From Candidatus Sumerlaeota bacterium (GTDB lineage: Bacteria; Sumerlaeota; Sumerlaeia; JAFGJS01): 30,926 nt of DNA. The notes beneath the pieces are model-generated. The model worked only from the letters and a program-made list of their open reading frames with translations. It did no database searches and was not told the DNA's origin. Below are positions 1-8,612 of this stretch, piece after piece. The first letter of the stretch is position 1. Each line of letters begins with the position of its first letter. The stretch lies in assembly GCA_016928995.1 (NCBI GenBank), contig JAFGJS010000041.1, positions 1 to 30,926 on the forward strand. Reading direction: 5' to 3'. The position numbers and the translations under genes were made by a program.

Positions 1-119
1 GCCCTTTCTAGCTCCGGAAATATTTAATGAAGATTGCCGCGACCGTGTGTGGATAACGAGCCAAGCATTTTGCCCCCCAGGGATCAATCAAAAAATCCCG
101 GCCAAGAAGCGCAATGCCG

Positions 120-1610
120 TCAGGATGAAGCGCAGGGAAATTTATCCCATAGCCACTGAGCGGTCAGGATCATCGTTTGCACGATGGCGATGTCCGTCAT
201 GGCATTGAAGGCAAAGGTATGCTTGACCAGGTCCAGCGGCCCTTCGCCCAGCAGAGCGGTGAATAACTGAATGGCCGCCGAGACCAGCAAGGCCAGCGCG
301 ACGGCGCTGAATACGCGGCGATAGCCTGAGTTCATCCGGCAAAACGCGGCCAGGATGACGGACAGCGCGATGAAAAACACGATCATTCCAGTCAACGTGC
401 GCGGATAGAGCCAGCGCTTCAATTCCGAGAAATGGGAAAAACTTCGGCCCATGTGCCGCGGCGGATGGCCGCTGTATTTGGAATAATAACCGATCCCATC
501 GACGCGAAACGTGAAGGCGCCGGCCGCGCCTTCCTGAAACACCTCAAGCAGACGCCTGGGATTGCGCCTGTAATACCGCAACAGGTTGGCGTAACTGGCG
601 CTTTGCGTGAACCGCGTGCGCAGCGGCTCCACTTGTTCATCGTATTTGTCGAACCAAGTGGACCCGGCGAGAACCGCGAAGTCCCGGCTCAGATCCATGT
701 CATCCAGCACCTTGTCCGGCGTGTCCTTCAACATATGGTAATGAAAGGTCTGATTGAAAAGATTGACACCGACGAAGGTGCGATTCACGTAGTACGCCCC
801 GGAAAACAGCAGCAAGATCAGCGACGCCGCCAGGCTGCTGTAAAAACGCATCGATGACTTTTTAGGCGGAAGAGCGCCCGCGAAGATCCACCAGAGCGCG
901 ATAACCGGCAGCGCCGTCAACACAAACTGGGGCTTTGTGCCGATCAGCAGCGCAGCCAGGCCGAAATAGATTGCCAACGGCACGAACCAGCCAAGGATGA
1001 CACGCCATTTTGTTGCAGGAGCGTCTTGTTCTTCGCTTTGACTCAGGCGCGGCAGCAGGATCAACGCGGCGCAAACGAAACCAAGCAGATAAACCATGCT
1101 GGCCGGTTCGATGTAGAAGGTGTTGAGCCAGCCGAAGTATCCCAGATCGGTGAACATAAAGAGCAAAACGAAACACCCTAACAGCCTTGGCGCGAGGGAA
1201 AAATCCCGGAAACATCGCATCAGCGCCGCCAGACCGATGGTGAAGAAAAAAAGATAAACCGCCCCCAGATAAATGATGTCGAAATAGCGGCGGCTGAAGA
1301 CGAGGTCGCTCAGTTTGCGCCCCAGATAGAGGAACGGCAGCGCGGTGGTGTAGTACTTCTGCGGATTATGCCGCCAGCTGGTTTCATAAATCCGCCCACA
1401 ATAATACACCTGGTTCGGATCGAAGGTCGCATCGTTGTTCTGGTTGATGAAATAGATGCCCGCCTGCTGCGTCAACCGGTAGAAATCGCCATTGTTCGCC
1501 ATGCCGATGACCGGCTCGAAGAAGATCAGCGCGCCGATCAAGAGGAGATATCCCGCCGCGAGCGCATACTCGAAATAATTAAGCGCCTGGGATGCTTTGG
1601 CGATTTTCAT
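120..1610 (-). CDS. Polytopic membrane protein, possibly a glycan hexose transferase (WsfD-like)
   Basis: A 496-residue protein with about ten hydrophobic segments, starting at residues 13-35 and ending near residue 485. The motif GMANNGDFYRL follows the first membrane segment and is followed by a soluble loop with several Tyr and Cys residues. A second soluble stretch lies at roughly residues 285-400. This layout recalls the GT-C-like membrane proteins annotated as WsfD glycan hexose transferases, but I rely on memory of the N-terminal motif only. The start has GGAG nine bases upstream. It lies 18 bases downstream of nikR on the same strand, so it is probably the last gene of the metal operon. 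Membrane location is secure; the enzymatic role is a guess. Confidence 0.7.
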   Translation of the reverse strand: MKIAKASQALNYFEYALAAGYLLLIGALIFFEPVIGMANNGDFYRLTQQAGIYFINQNNDATFDPNQVYYCGRIYETSWRHNPQKYYTTALPFLYLGRKLSDLVFSRRYFDIIYLGAVYLFFFTIGLAALMRCFRDFSLAPRLLGCFVLLFMFTDLGYFGWLNTFYIEPASMVYLLGFVCAALILLPRLSQSEEQDAPATKWRVILGWFVPLAIYFGLAALLIGTKPQFVLTALPVIALWWIFAGALPPKKSSMRFYSSLAASLILLLFSGAYYVNRTFVGVNLFNQTFHYHMLKDTPDKVLDDMDLSRDFAVLAGSTWFDKYDEQVEPLRTRFTQSASYANLLRYYRRNPRRLLEVFQEGAAGAFTFRVDGIGYYSKYSGHPPRHMGRSFSHFSELKRWLYPRTLTGMIVFFIALSVILAAFCRMNSGYRRVFSAVALALLVSAAIQLFTALLGEGPLDLVKHTFAFNAMTDIAIVQTMILTAQWLWDKFPCASS

Positions 1611-1628
1611 CGGGAAATTCTCCGGCGC

Positions 1629-2054
1629 TCAGGGCAAGTCTTCGCCTTCCACAGTCAGCACCGCCTTGCCGTGCTTCACGCCCTTCAGGGCGATCATCCG
1701 GTCGGCCAGTTGCTTGACCTCCTTCGCCGTGCCGCGCAGAACCACGGTCTCCAGGCAGCTCTGGCCGCCCAGGTGCACGTGCAGCGTCGATACCACCAGG
1801 TCTCCCTGGGAATGTTGAAGATGGGTTAGTTTTTCGGAAAGATCGCTGGTGTGCGGATCATAAACAATCGTCACCGTCGCGGCGGCGCGCGCCTCGTCCG
1901 ACGGCGCCCGCCAATGTTCCGTCACAAGACGGTCCCGGATTAAATCGCGAATCGCTTCGGAGCGATTGGCATATCCGCACTGGCTGTTGAGATCATCAAA
2001 CTGCTCCAGCAAGCGGCGGTCGATAGATATTGTAAAACGTTCGAGTTCCGACAT
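1629..2054 (-). CDS. nikR: NikR-type nickel-responsive transcriptional regulator
   Basis: A 141-residue ribbon-helix-helix regulator. The N-terminus (MSELERFTISIDRRLLEQFD) is the DNA-binding strand and first helix. The C-terminal ACT-like domain holds the nickel site: His81, His92, His94 and Cys100, with the same spacing as His76, His87, His89 and Cys95 of the E. coli protein. All four ligands are therefore present. I chose the ATG at 2054 rather than an in-frame ATG at 2087 because it matches the family N-terminus and has GAGG nine bases upstream. It sits 62 bases downstream of a methyltransferase gene and the ABC metal transporter. It most likely represses metal uptake when nickel is bound. 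No full GTATGA-N16-TCATAC operator was seen. Confidence 0.93.
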   Translation of the reverse strand: MSELERFTISIDRRLLEQFDDLNSQCGYANRSEAIRDLIRDRLVTEHWRAPSDEARAAATVTIVYDPHTSDLSEKLTHLQHSQGDLVVSTLHVHLGGQSCLETVVLRGTAKEVKQLADRMIALKGVKHGKAVLTVEGEDLP

Positions 2055-2116
2055 TCGCAAGCGCCTCAATGAATTGTGATCTTCCATTCCTTCAGCGCCG
2101 GAAGCTCGCGTTTTCT

Positions 2117-2743
2117 TTATTCGAGGACAGCGCCAAGGATATAACGGTCGTCACAATCTATGAGTTGCTCGACGCGAAATCCAGCTTTTTCCATCAGCTC
2201 CCGCATGCCATCCGCATCCGGCAAGGCATGACGGGCGACTTCGGGCGCGGCATTGCGATGGAAACTGTTCAGACTCTCACGTCCCTCGAAGTGATTGACC
2301 CACAGGCGGCCGTCAGGCTTCAACACGCGCGCGAACTCCTGCAAGACGCGTTCGGGTTCCATGAAATGCGGGAAAACGCAAAAGCACAGCACGCGGTCGA
2401 ACCAATCGTCCGGCCGTCGAATGTTCAGCGCCGATGTCTGCGCCCAATGCACGCAATCGGGCAGCTGGCGCTCCTGGGCGATACGAAGCATGCCGGGCGA
2501 AAGATCGCAGGCATACACTTCGCCCTGCGCTCCGACGGCCTGGGCCAATTCCGCGGTCAAACGCCCCGAACCGCAGCCGGGCTCAAGCACGCGATGCCCC
2601 GGCTGGATCTCCCAGAGGGAAAAGAACTGCTCGAGCTTGACCCGCTCTTCCGGCGGAAACTCCGTCATCAGCCGTTGTTCGGCGCACTGATCGAAAAAGA
2701 TGGCGATTTGCTGGTCCGTATTTGCGCTGTTCATATGGTTCAT
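2117..2743 (-). CDS. Class I SAM-dependent methyltransferase
   Basis: A 208-residue protein with a Rossmann-type methyltransferase fold. The SAM-binding motif I, VLEPGCGSGRLT, lies at about residues 52-63. The acidic motif II (VYACDLSPGML) follows, then the later motif RVLKPDGRLWVNHF. The substrate cannot be read from the sequence. It lies 27 bases downstream of the ABC permease and 62 bases upstream of nikR, all on the minus strand, which suggests co-transcription with the metal importer. Methyltransferases of this type beside metal transporters could modify a metallophore or a thiol, but nothing here proves that. An ATG three codons downstream (2734) is an equally good start, since AAGGA lies about ten bases before it. 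Confidence 0.85.
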   Translation of the reverse strand: MNHMNSANTDQQIAIFFDQCAEQRLMTEFPPEERVKLEQFFSLWEIQPGHRVLEPGCGSGRLTAELAQAVGAQGEVYACDLSPGMLRIAQERQLPDCVHWAQTSALNIRRPDDWFDRVLCFCVFPHFMEPERVLQEFARVLKPDGRLWVNHFEGRESLNSFHRNAAPEVARHALPDADGMRELMEKAGFRVEQLIDCDDRYILGAVLE

Positions 2744-2770
2744 GATCCTTGATTGTGATTTGTGCGAAAC

Positions 2771-3574
2771 CTATCGCTGCTGGCCGCCCTTCGCCTTTTG
2801 GTGGGAATAGACCGCAGCGGCCGCGTAAAGCAAAGTGGAAACCATCACGATGCAGGCGCCCGTCGGAAGATCGAGCGCATACGATGCGCCGAAGCCGCCC
2901 AGCGTTGACGCGATGCCCAATCCGGCCGCCCAACGCCGCGCCGATGGCATGGACTCGGCCAGTTCAAAAGCCGCCGCTGCGGGATTGGTCAGCAGGGCGT
3001 ACATCAACAGACCGCCGGTGATGTTGAGGTTGATCGTGATGATCAACGCGGCGAGCAGCATGAAAAGCATCAGCAACGGCCATTCATTCAAGCCGCACGA
3101 TCGCGCCGCGCCACGGCTGAACAGCAGCGTGTCGAGCGGACGGCGGCAGAAATACAGAAAAACCAGGAAAGCCGCTCCAAGCAGAAAAAGCAATTTTACA
3201 TCGGACTCTTTGACCAGCAGCATGCTGCCCCACATCAGGCTGTGGAAGGCGCTCATCTCGCCGCCCTTGTGCATGCCGATGCCCAGAAAGGCCAGCCCCA
3301 TGGTGAACGATAGCAGGATGCTGGTGATCACGCCCAAGTCCGAGCGCACATGCGTCGTGGCGATCCATGCCAGTATTCCTCCGGCCAGCACCGCGCCGGC
3401 CAGCGCGCAGGGGAGGAGGGGCCATCCGGCCAGGCTGGCGAACACCGCCCCGGCCATGGCGGCGTGCGCCATGCCGATCCCCAGGAACGGCATGCGCATG
3501 CCCACGATGTAAAGTCCGAGGAGGCCGGAAGAAAATCCGCTGCTCAGCGCCGCCAGAATCCAGAGTTGCATCAT
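2771..3574 (-). CDS. ABC-3 (ZnuB/TroC-type) metal ABC transporter permease
   Basis: A 267-residue inner-membrane permease with eight or nine hydrophobic helices. The sequence near the N-terminus (GMRMPFLGIGMAHAAMAG) and the glycine/alanine-rich helices are typical of the ABC-3 family that imports zinc, manganese or iron. The start at 3574 overlaps the ATPase stop as ATGA, a four-base overlap that implies translational coupling. The reading frame continues 22 codons further upstream, but that extension lies inside the ATPase gene and lacks membrane character. Together with the upstream ATPase and the lipoprotein it forms a complete importer. The metal is not determined; NikR downstream makes nickel or cobalt possible even though the family usually carries zinc or manganese. 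Confidence 0.92.
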   Translation of the reverse strand: MMQLWILAALSSGFSSGLLGLYIVGMRMPFLGIGMAHAAMAGAVFASLAGWPLLPCALAGAVLAGGILAWIATTHVRSDLGVITSILLSFTMGLAFLGIGMHKGGEMSAFHSLMWGSMLLVKESDVKLLFLLGAAFLVFLYFCRRPLDTLLFSRGAARSCGLNEWPLLMLFMLLAALIITINLNITGGLLMYALLTNPAAAAFELAESMPSARRWAAGLGIASTLGGFGASYALDLPTGACIVMVSTLLYAAAAVYSHQKAKGGQQR

Positions 3575-4434
3575 GGCGCCATGCCTCCCGCTCCCAGGCA
3601 GTGACGCCGTCCGTTGCGCTCGATGATCTCCACCGGGCATCCGAATGTCTCGCTGATGCGCCGGCCGGAAAGCGCTTCATCCGCCGGACCGTCAAAGAGC
3701 ACGCGCCCCTCGCGGATCAGCGCCGCGCGCTTGCAGCAAGCAGGCAGGTCGCTGAGGATGTGCGTGGTCATGATGATCGGCAGGCGCAACGTTTCGCTCA
3801 GATGGCCGATCAACCCGGTGAGCTGCTCCTGCCAGAACAGATCCAGCCCGGCGGCCGGCTCATCGAGCAGCAGCAATTCCGGCTGCTGAGCCAACGCACG
3901 GGCGAGTTGCACCTTTTGCTGCTCGCCGCCGGACAAAGTGCGATACACCCGGCGCGAAAGTTCGGCGACGCCCATCAGCTCCAGCGCTTCCTCGATGATG
4001 CTCCGGTCCTGCGTGGTCAACCGGCTGTTGAAGGCGCGACCGCGCAAGCGGCCGATCGCCGCCACTTCATGCACGGTCAATGGAATCAGCGCGTTGAAAT
4101 CGGCGCGTTGCGGAACCACGCCGATGCGCGCCCGCAAGCCCGCGCGCTTGCTTTCGCTCATCGACCATGGATTGACGCCGAAGACGGAGAGCGTTCCTTC
4201 CGACGGACGCAACGTCGCATCGATGATGGAAAGCAACGTGCTTTTGCCCGCGCCGTTCGGTCCGAGGATCGCCAGGAACTCGCCGGGGCGCATGGAGAGC
4301 GACACATCGTCAACCAATGCTGTTTGTCCGGCTCGACGCGTCACACCGCTCAGGCGCAAAAGAGAATTGGAGGAATTGGAATGCGGCTCGTCTTCAGGGG
4401 GCATCTGCGCGGTCATTTTGTTCTTTTCGCTCAT
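3571..4434 (-). CDS. ABC transporter ATPase for a metal importer (ZnuC-like)
   Basis: A 287-residue ATP-binding subunit. Counting from the chosen start, the Walker A motif GPNGAGKST is at 58-66, the Q-loop Gln at 109, the signature LSGGEQQ at 167-173, Walker B LLLLDEP at 187-193 and the H-loop His at 225. All catalytic motifs are intact. The C-terminal tail (about 40 residues after the H-loop region) carries GCPVEIIERNGRRHCLG, possibly a small extra domain. The start is uncertain: ATG codons at 4482, 4434, 4416 and 4404 all overlap the preceding lipoprotein gene or lie within it. I chose 4434; 4416 has a slightly more purine-rich leader. The overlap with both neighbours supports one translationally coupled operon. 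Confidence 0.92.
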   Translation of the reverse strand: MSEKNKMTAQMPPEDEPHSNSSNSLLRLSGVTRRAGQTALVDDVSLSMRPGEFLAILGPNGAGKSTLLSIIDATLRPSEGTLSVFGVNPWSMSESKRAGLRARIGVVPQRADFNALIPLTVHEVAAIGRLRGRAFNSRLTTQDRSIIEEALELMGVAELSRRVYRTLSGGEQQKVQLARALAQQPELLLLDEPAAGLDLFWQEQLTGLIGHLSETLRLPIIMTTHILSDLPACCKRAALIREGRVLFDGPADEALSGRRISETFGCPVEIIERNGRRHCLGAGGMAP

Positions 4435-5305
4435 TCCGGCTTTCAACCGCTTTAAGAAGATTGGCGACATTGGCGCGAACAAGAGCGTCGAAAGTCGTTT
4501 CGCCGCCGCTCATCGAGGGGAAATTGCTGAAGACCACCAGCGGCGCGTTCAATTGATGCGCCAGCGCCTCGCCGGCCTGCGCGCCTTCCTGCTGGTTGGC
4601 GATCACAAACTGCACACCGGAAGCCTTGCCTTTTTGCAGCAACGCCTCGATCTGCGCTGGCGAAGCCGTGTCCGGACCGGAATACATCGCGACAGGCTCC
4701 AGACCGAGCCAGCGGCAAAATTTCTCCTGATGGCCGGACGCCATCACCTTGGCGCCCTTCAATCCAGCTGTCTGGATTTGTTGCTGAACTTCATCCTCCA
4801 GCCGGGCAATCCGCTCGCGGACGCCATCCAGCGCGGTCTTATAAGCAGCCTCGTTTTCCGGATACGCCTTGCTCAACGCAGCCTGCACCGCCTCGCAGCC
4901 TTGCAGGTAGGACGACGGCACACACAGTCCGCCCGGGATTGCCACTGGAACGGCGTCGAACTCATCCGGCGCAAAGGTTTGAAGCTTTTCGCCCAGGGAT
5001 TGCTGAAAGTCAAACAAGAACAACATGCGGCAACTATGCAATTCGGCTGCCGCTCCGGGCCGGATATCGAAATGACCGGGACAGGTTCCCGGCGGACAAA
5101 CGCGCAGCAGATCAAGCTCCGCGCCGGCCAGATCGCGCAAACAACATTCCAGCCACGACGTGCTGACGGCGATTTTGCCGGACGTTTGGGTTTCCTCGGC
5201 TGCCGCGCCCTCGCCGCCGCAAGAGGTCAGCAACAACGGCAACGCGATCATGCCCAGCATGATCGCGTACAACCGCACTCGAACTGAAAACAAAAGCGAT
5301 TTCAT
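4394..5305 (-). CDS. TroA/ZnuA-like metal-binding lipoprotein with extra cysteines
   Basis: A 303-residue substrate-binding lipoprotein. The signal peptide ends in the lipobox LLLTSC with lipidated Cys29. The body aligns with the TroA/ZnuA fold: PGHFD gives His78, and GHQEKF gives His192, followed by a Rossmann-like second lobe. The usual DPHIW histidine of zinc and manganese binders is not found; the matching stretch reads GGLCVPSSYLQGC. The protein after lipid Cys29 has eight further cysteines (54, 55, 70, 75, 92, 128, 137, 197), which is high for a periplasmic binding protein. The ATG at 5305 has GAGGTG just upstream, overlapping the stop of the pseudopilin gene. It should deliver a metal to the neighbouring ABC permease. 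The metal is unknown. Confidence 0.88.
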   Translation of the reverse strand: MKSLLFSVRVRLYAIMLGMIALPLLLTSCGGEGAAAEETQTSGKIAVSTSWLECCLRDLAGAELDLLRVCPPGTCPGHFDIRPGAAAELHSCRMLFLFDFQQSLGEKLQTFAPDEFDAVPVAIPGGLCVPSSYLQGCEAVQAALSKAYPENEAAYKTALDGVRERIARLEDEVQQQIQTAGLKGAKVMASGHQEKFCRWLGLEPVAMYSGPDTASPAQIEALLQKGKASGVQFVIANQQEGAQAGEALAHQLNAPLVVFSNFPSMSGGETTFDALVRANVANLLKAVESRNERKEQNDRADAP

Positions 5306-5312
5306 TTTCACC

Positions 5313-6038
5313 TCATGGCGCATCCGGATTATAACGGCTTTCGGAGTAACGCTGGCAACGCACAACGTCGCCGTCGCTCACCGTGCCGTTCGTCGGATCG
5401 TATACAATATTCGATTTGATATCCGCCCCGCGGTCGCCGTCAGGCCCTGCCCCGACCATGCGCCAATTCCCCCAGGCCGGAATGAGATACGGCGCAAACG
5501 CCGGCCAAACTCCCATCGTATGAAAATTATTCACGTGCTGATCCAGATTGATGTACTCCAGCTTGGTGATATGAAACTGGCCTTCGTCGTCGGCCATGGC
5601 GCCGGTCACCGTGAAGTTATTGGCGAAAGGATCCATCGGAAAAACGCTGATGTAGCCAATCGGCGTGGTCAAGCAATACCCCACGAAACTCATCTGATCC
5701 GTCGTGCCGCTGATATTGTCCGTCGCGGGATATTGAACCTCGCCGCTGCCCCGAATGTGCCCATAGAGCGGATAATAGCCGTCGTCCGCGGCGTACGCTT
5801 CGATGGCCGTGGCCAGCGAGCGCATATCTGCCATGCAGCGCGAAACCTTGGCCCGCGTCTGGAACTCCAGAAAATTCGGCACCGCGATCGCCGCAAGGAT
5901 GGCGATGATCAACACCACGATCAGCAATTCGATCAAAGTGAATCCCGGCGCGACCGAATCTGGTCCGAAGATCCCATTTTTTCTGCTGCTCCGATCAAGC
6001 ATCCTGACGGTGTTCTGACACTGATTTTTCGACGGCAT
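5313..6038 (-). CDS. Type II secretion/type IV pseudopilin-like protein (GspG-like)
   Basis: A 241-residue protein with a prepilin signal. The motif GFTLIELL follows a 32-residue leader, with cleavage expected after Gly32 and the conserved Glu at mature position 5. The next 20 residues are the hydrophobic N-terminal helix. The body contains a conserved helix (CMADMRSLATAIEAYAADDG) and ends in the signature GPDG, then YDPTNGTVSDGDVVRCQR, which recurs in large pseudopilin families of several uncultured phyla. I chose the ATG at 6038, with AGAAAGAG about ten bases upstream; 6002 is possible. Its stop TGA overlaps the ribosome binding site of the metal-binding lipoprotein seven bases on, so the two genes are coupled. 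No other secretion genes are nearby. Confidence 0.9.
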   Translation of the reverse strand: MPSKNQCQNTVRMLDRSSRKNGIFGPDSVAPGFTLIELLIVVLIIAILAAIAVPNFLEFQTRAKVSRCMADMRSLATAIEAYAADDGYYPLYGHIRGSGEVQYPATDNISGTTDQMSFVGYCLTTPIGYISVFPMDPFANNFTVTGAMADDEGQFHITKLEYINLDQHVNNFHTMGVWPAFAPYLIPAWGNWRMVGAGPDGDRGADIKSNIVYDPTNGTVSDGDVVRCQRYSESRYNPDAP

Positions 6039-6310
6039 AAGACTGGCTCTTTCTGTGTTTAATATTGAAACGGTTGATGTTGTATTGTTCGAAAATATTG
6101 CTATCACACGAATATCGAAAACGTATGACCGGCAGAATAACACCGGAAATGCACAATGCAAGGAAATAATCACACGATTTTTGCCTTCGTGTGAACAGGG
6201 CGGCGAATCCAGGCGAGTCTTTCAATTACGGATCAAAATGAATTCGAGTTTACCGATAAAAGATCTATCGAATACACATCAATTGTCTCTGAAGCGAGCT
6301 GCGAAAACCG

Positions 6311-7030
6311 CTATACGGGATAATAGACATTGCCATATTTTTCATATTTCCTGATGGCATTCGGCGTGTTTGAATCGCCACAGAGTAATTCGCGAATCCT
6401 TTTCCTGTGCTGCGCATCGATCCGGGTCTGTTCGTTCTTGATCCCCCGATCCGCGAGCAGCCATGTACTGTAATCCGCGCAATCGCCGGACTCAAACGGA
6501 TACAATCGTCCCTGCATGCCGGACGCTTCCAGGCCAGCCGCGAACGGCTTGAGGGAATAGCGGCAAAGCACAAAAATCCCATTGGTGAACCGGCCCTCCT
6601 CCAGCGCGGGACGATACACGTCGAATAGAATATCTTTCGCTGATGTCATGATATAAAAACAGGCCCCGGCCTGCAACGCCTGGGCGCCAAGCTCCCGGAT
6701 CGCGCAGGACTCGCAGCAAGCAGGAACAACCGTTTTTTCCGCATGGAACAGATGCTCCAGATAGCGGCATTCATGATTCGCGCGCCCCGAGAGGCAGGGC
6801 GGATTTATCGGCTTCAGACAGAATCCAACCCCAACGATAGATCGCCTGCCTCTCAGGATCGGCTCCCGCGCATCGCATGGCGCCATTGCAATGGCGCCGT
6901 CTTTCGTGCAATCGCTCCTACTGGAATCGATCAACGCTTTCGCCGTCCGGACAGGATGCGGAGCCGCGATGCACTGGAAGAATCGCCAACCGTATTCCCG
7001 GAACAAACTATGAAAACAGAAACTCAGCAT
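6311..7030 (-). CDS. Cysteine-rich protein of unknown function
   Basis: I do not recognise this 239-residue protein. It has 14 cysteines, including Cys71, Cys79, Cys88, a CCESC motif at 105-109, Cys124, Cys156, Cys184 and Cys217. This spacing would suit a metal or iron-sulfur centre, but no named ferredoxin motif is present. Two conserved-looking blocks are ACCESCAIRELG and FESGDCADYSTWLLADRG. No signal peptide or clear membrane segment is seen. The ATG at 7030 has AAGGAG about 14 bases upstream, which is rather far. Another in-frame Met at residue 49 could be the real start. It begins 51 bases after the creD stop on the same strand, so it may be the last gene of that transcript. Confidence 0.6.
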   Translation of the reverse strand: MLSFCFHSLFREYGWRFFQCIAAPHPVRTAKALIDSSRSDCTKDGAIAMAPCDAREPILRGRRSIVGVGFCLKPINPPCLSGRANHECRYLEHLFHAEKTVVPACCESCAIRELGAQALQAGACFYIMTSAKDILFDVYRPALEEGRFTNGIFVLCRYSLKPFAAGLEASGMQGRLYPFESGDCADYSTWLLADRGIKNEQTRIDAQHRKRIRELLCGDSNTPNAIRKYEKYGNVYYPV

Positions 7031-7081
7031 GACTCAAGCTTGCTCCTTGCGCTTCCCGCTCATGCAATGTTCGCCTCGCCT

Positions 7082-8470
7082 TTATTCCTTTTCCGGTTCC
7101 GGCAAATCCAGGTTGCGCGTGGCGTACATCACGATGCCCAGCACGACGAACAGAGCCGCCGTCCCAAACAGCAGCGAGTAATCCTGCAATTGCAGCACGA
7201 TATACAGATAGGAGTTGATCGTCAGCAAAGCCGCCGCAAGGATCGCCGTCCGCTTGCCGCCCTTCAGCACCTTGAGGCTATAGAGGACGATCAGCAGCAT
7301 CGAGGCAAGAGCGCCGGCCCAATAGGCATACAGAAAGACGATAAACTCGGACAGCGACAACACGGCCAGATAAAACAAGCACAGCGCCGCGCCAACGAGC
7401 AGGTATTGGATCGTGTGGATGCGCAGCGCCGCGAGAACCTCGAACAGAAAGAACGCCGTGAAGACCAACGCGAGAAACAGCACGCCGTATTTGATCGCAC
7501 GCTCCACCATGCGGTAAGTGTCCACCAGCACGATGAAATCCACGCCGAACAGCGAAGGATTGATCGTGCTCGCGTTCAAGACGCCGCCCGATTTTCGATC
7601 AGCGCTTTGCTGCGGATAATTACGGCCATACCAGGTCGTCTCCCATGACGCGCTAAAGCCCTGCTCGCTCACGTCGCGCTGAACCGGCAGGAACGCGCCC
7701 GTGAAGCTCGGATCCGGCCAGGGCGAGGTCAACTTAACACGATTTTGACGGCCCATCGGAGCGAAGCGAAGGCCTTTGCTGCCCTTGAAATCGAGCGTCA
7801 GCTGAAAATCGAGTTTCTTGATGCGCTCCTGCAGATTCGGCAACCGCGCGCTGACGCCGGAATTGTAGCCGTTGAGTTTGCATCCAGGGGTGAGCGCGTA
7901 TGTTTGCTCGCCGATTTGGATTTTAAGCAACTCCTCCGTGCCGCGCAAATCGCTGACCGCCAGCGTCACCTGCGCCTTATCCCACTGCACGTCGCTTTCT
8001 TCGATGCCCAGTTCGGCGAAATCCGGCTCGGTGAAACGCCCGGCAAGATTCAAGCGCCCGCTGTAAACCACCGCTTCATAGATGCCGCGATGCAACTTGC
8101 TCGGTTCGACTTCGCCCTCGATGTTCAATTCCGCCGGCAAGAAGTAGGCGTTCGCAACGCCGGTCTCTTCGACTTCGATCTGTTTCTGCCGGCCATTGAT
8201 GATTTCTTCTTTCCAGGTCTTGAACCGGTATTGATACGGAATCACCAGCACCGGACCGGCGATGACTTGCTCGCCGCCCCAGCTCGTGGTAATTTCACTG
8301 ACGGCCTGATCGCGACGCTGCATCCGCTCATACAGCAACGAGTGGATCATGCGCAACGGGATCAGCATCACGAGAACGAGACAAATCACTCCGGCCAGTT
8401 TGAATGTGTTGGAGTGGTGCTCAAAAAATGATCCAATCATGTTGCCCGGAGATTTCGGCGTCATGTTCAT
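7082..8470 (-). CDS. creD: CreD-family inner-membrane protein
   Basis: A 462-residue member of the CreD (cell envelope integrity) family. One transmembrane helix lies at about residues 24-42, followed by a large periplasmic domain. That domain carries the family features SWGGEQVIAGPVLVIPY and the beta-rich region with LNLAGRFTEPDFAELG. About five or six membrane helices follow at the C-terminus, with FLFEVLAALRIHTIQYLLVG. In enterobacteria creD belongs to the CreBC regulon and affects colicin tolerance and envelope stress; its biochemical role is unknown. The ATG at 8470 has AAAGGA about ten bases upstream. It follows a winged-helix regulator gene by 142 bases, and a promoter-like sequence with an operator-like box lies in that gap. 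Confidence 0.93.
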   Translation of the reverse strand: MNMTPKSPGNMIGSFFEHHSNTFKLAGVICLVLVMLIPLRMIHSLLYERMQRRDQAVSEITTSWGGEQVIAGPVLVIPYQYRFKTWKEEIINGRQKQIEVEETGVANAYFLPAELNIEGEVEPSKLHRGIYEAVVYSGRLNLAGRFTEPDFAELGIEESDVQWDKAQVTLAVSDLRGTEELLKIQIGEQTYALTPGCKLNGYNSGVSARLPNLQERIKKLDFQLTLDFKGSKGLRFAPMGRQNRVKLTSPWPDPSFTGAFLPVQRDVSEQGFSASWETTWYGRNYPQQSADRKSGGVLNASTINPSLFGVDFIVLVDTYRMVERAIKYGVLFLALVFTAFFLFEVLAALRIHTIQYLLVGAALCLFYLAVLSLSEFIVFLYAYWAGALASMLLIVLYSLKVLKGGKRTAILAAALLTINSYLYIVLQLQDYSLLFGTAALFVVLGIVMYATRNLDLPEPEKE

Positions 8471-8562
8471 TGTGCTTGTTTCCTTTCGGCTTGTGCGGGT
8501 GGTTTTACTCTTTCTTTTTTGACCGGAGTTTGTGTTGAAAGTTACATCCGGCCGACCGCGGC

Positions 8563-8594
8563 TTAATAATATCAAGATCTTTGCAAGGCAAAGT
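8563..8594 (-). promoter_or_regulatory. Candidate creD promoter with operator-like box
   Basis: On the minus strand TTGCCT (8586-8591) and TATTAA (8563-8568) are 17 bases apart, a plausible sigma-70 pair, about 93 bases before the creD start. The -35 lies in ACTTTGCCTTGCAAAG (8579-8594). This box contains a perfect 6-base inverted repeat (CTTTGC and GCAAAG) and matches 13 of 16 bases of the box before the operon at 9660-9675. The neighbouring winged-helix regulator is the obvious candidate to bind both. Promoter and operator are inferred from sequence only. Confidence 0.45.
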
Positions 8595-8612
8595 TATAAC
8601 GTAAAAAAATTT

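Noticed and set aside
3367-5287. Long plus-strand frames of 362 and 449 codons
   Set aside because: They are antisense to the metal ABC genes, which carry all the expected motifs.
6123-6144. GTATGA half site as a NikR operator
   Set aside because: The matching TCATAC does not occur 16 bases on, so only one half is present.
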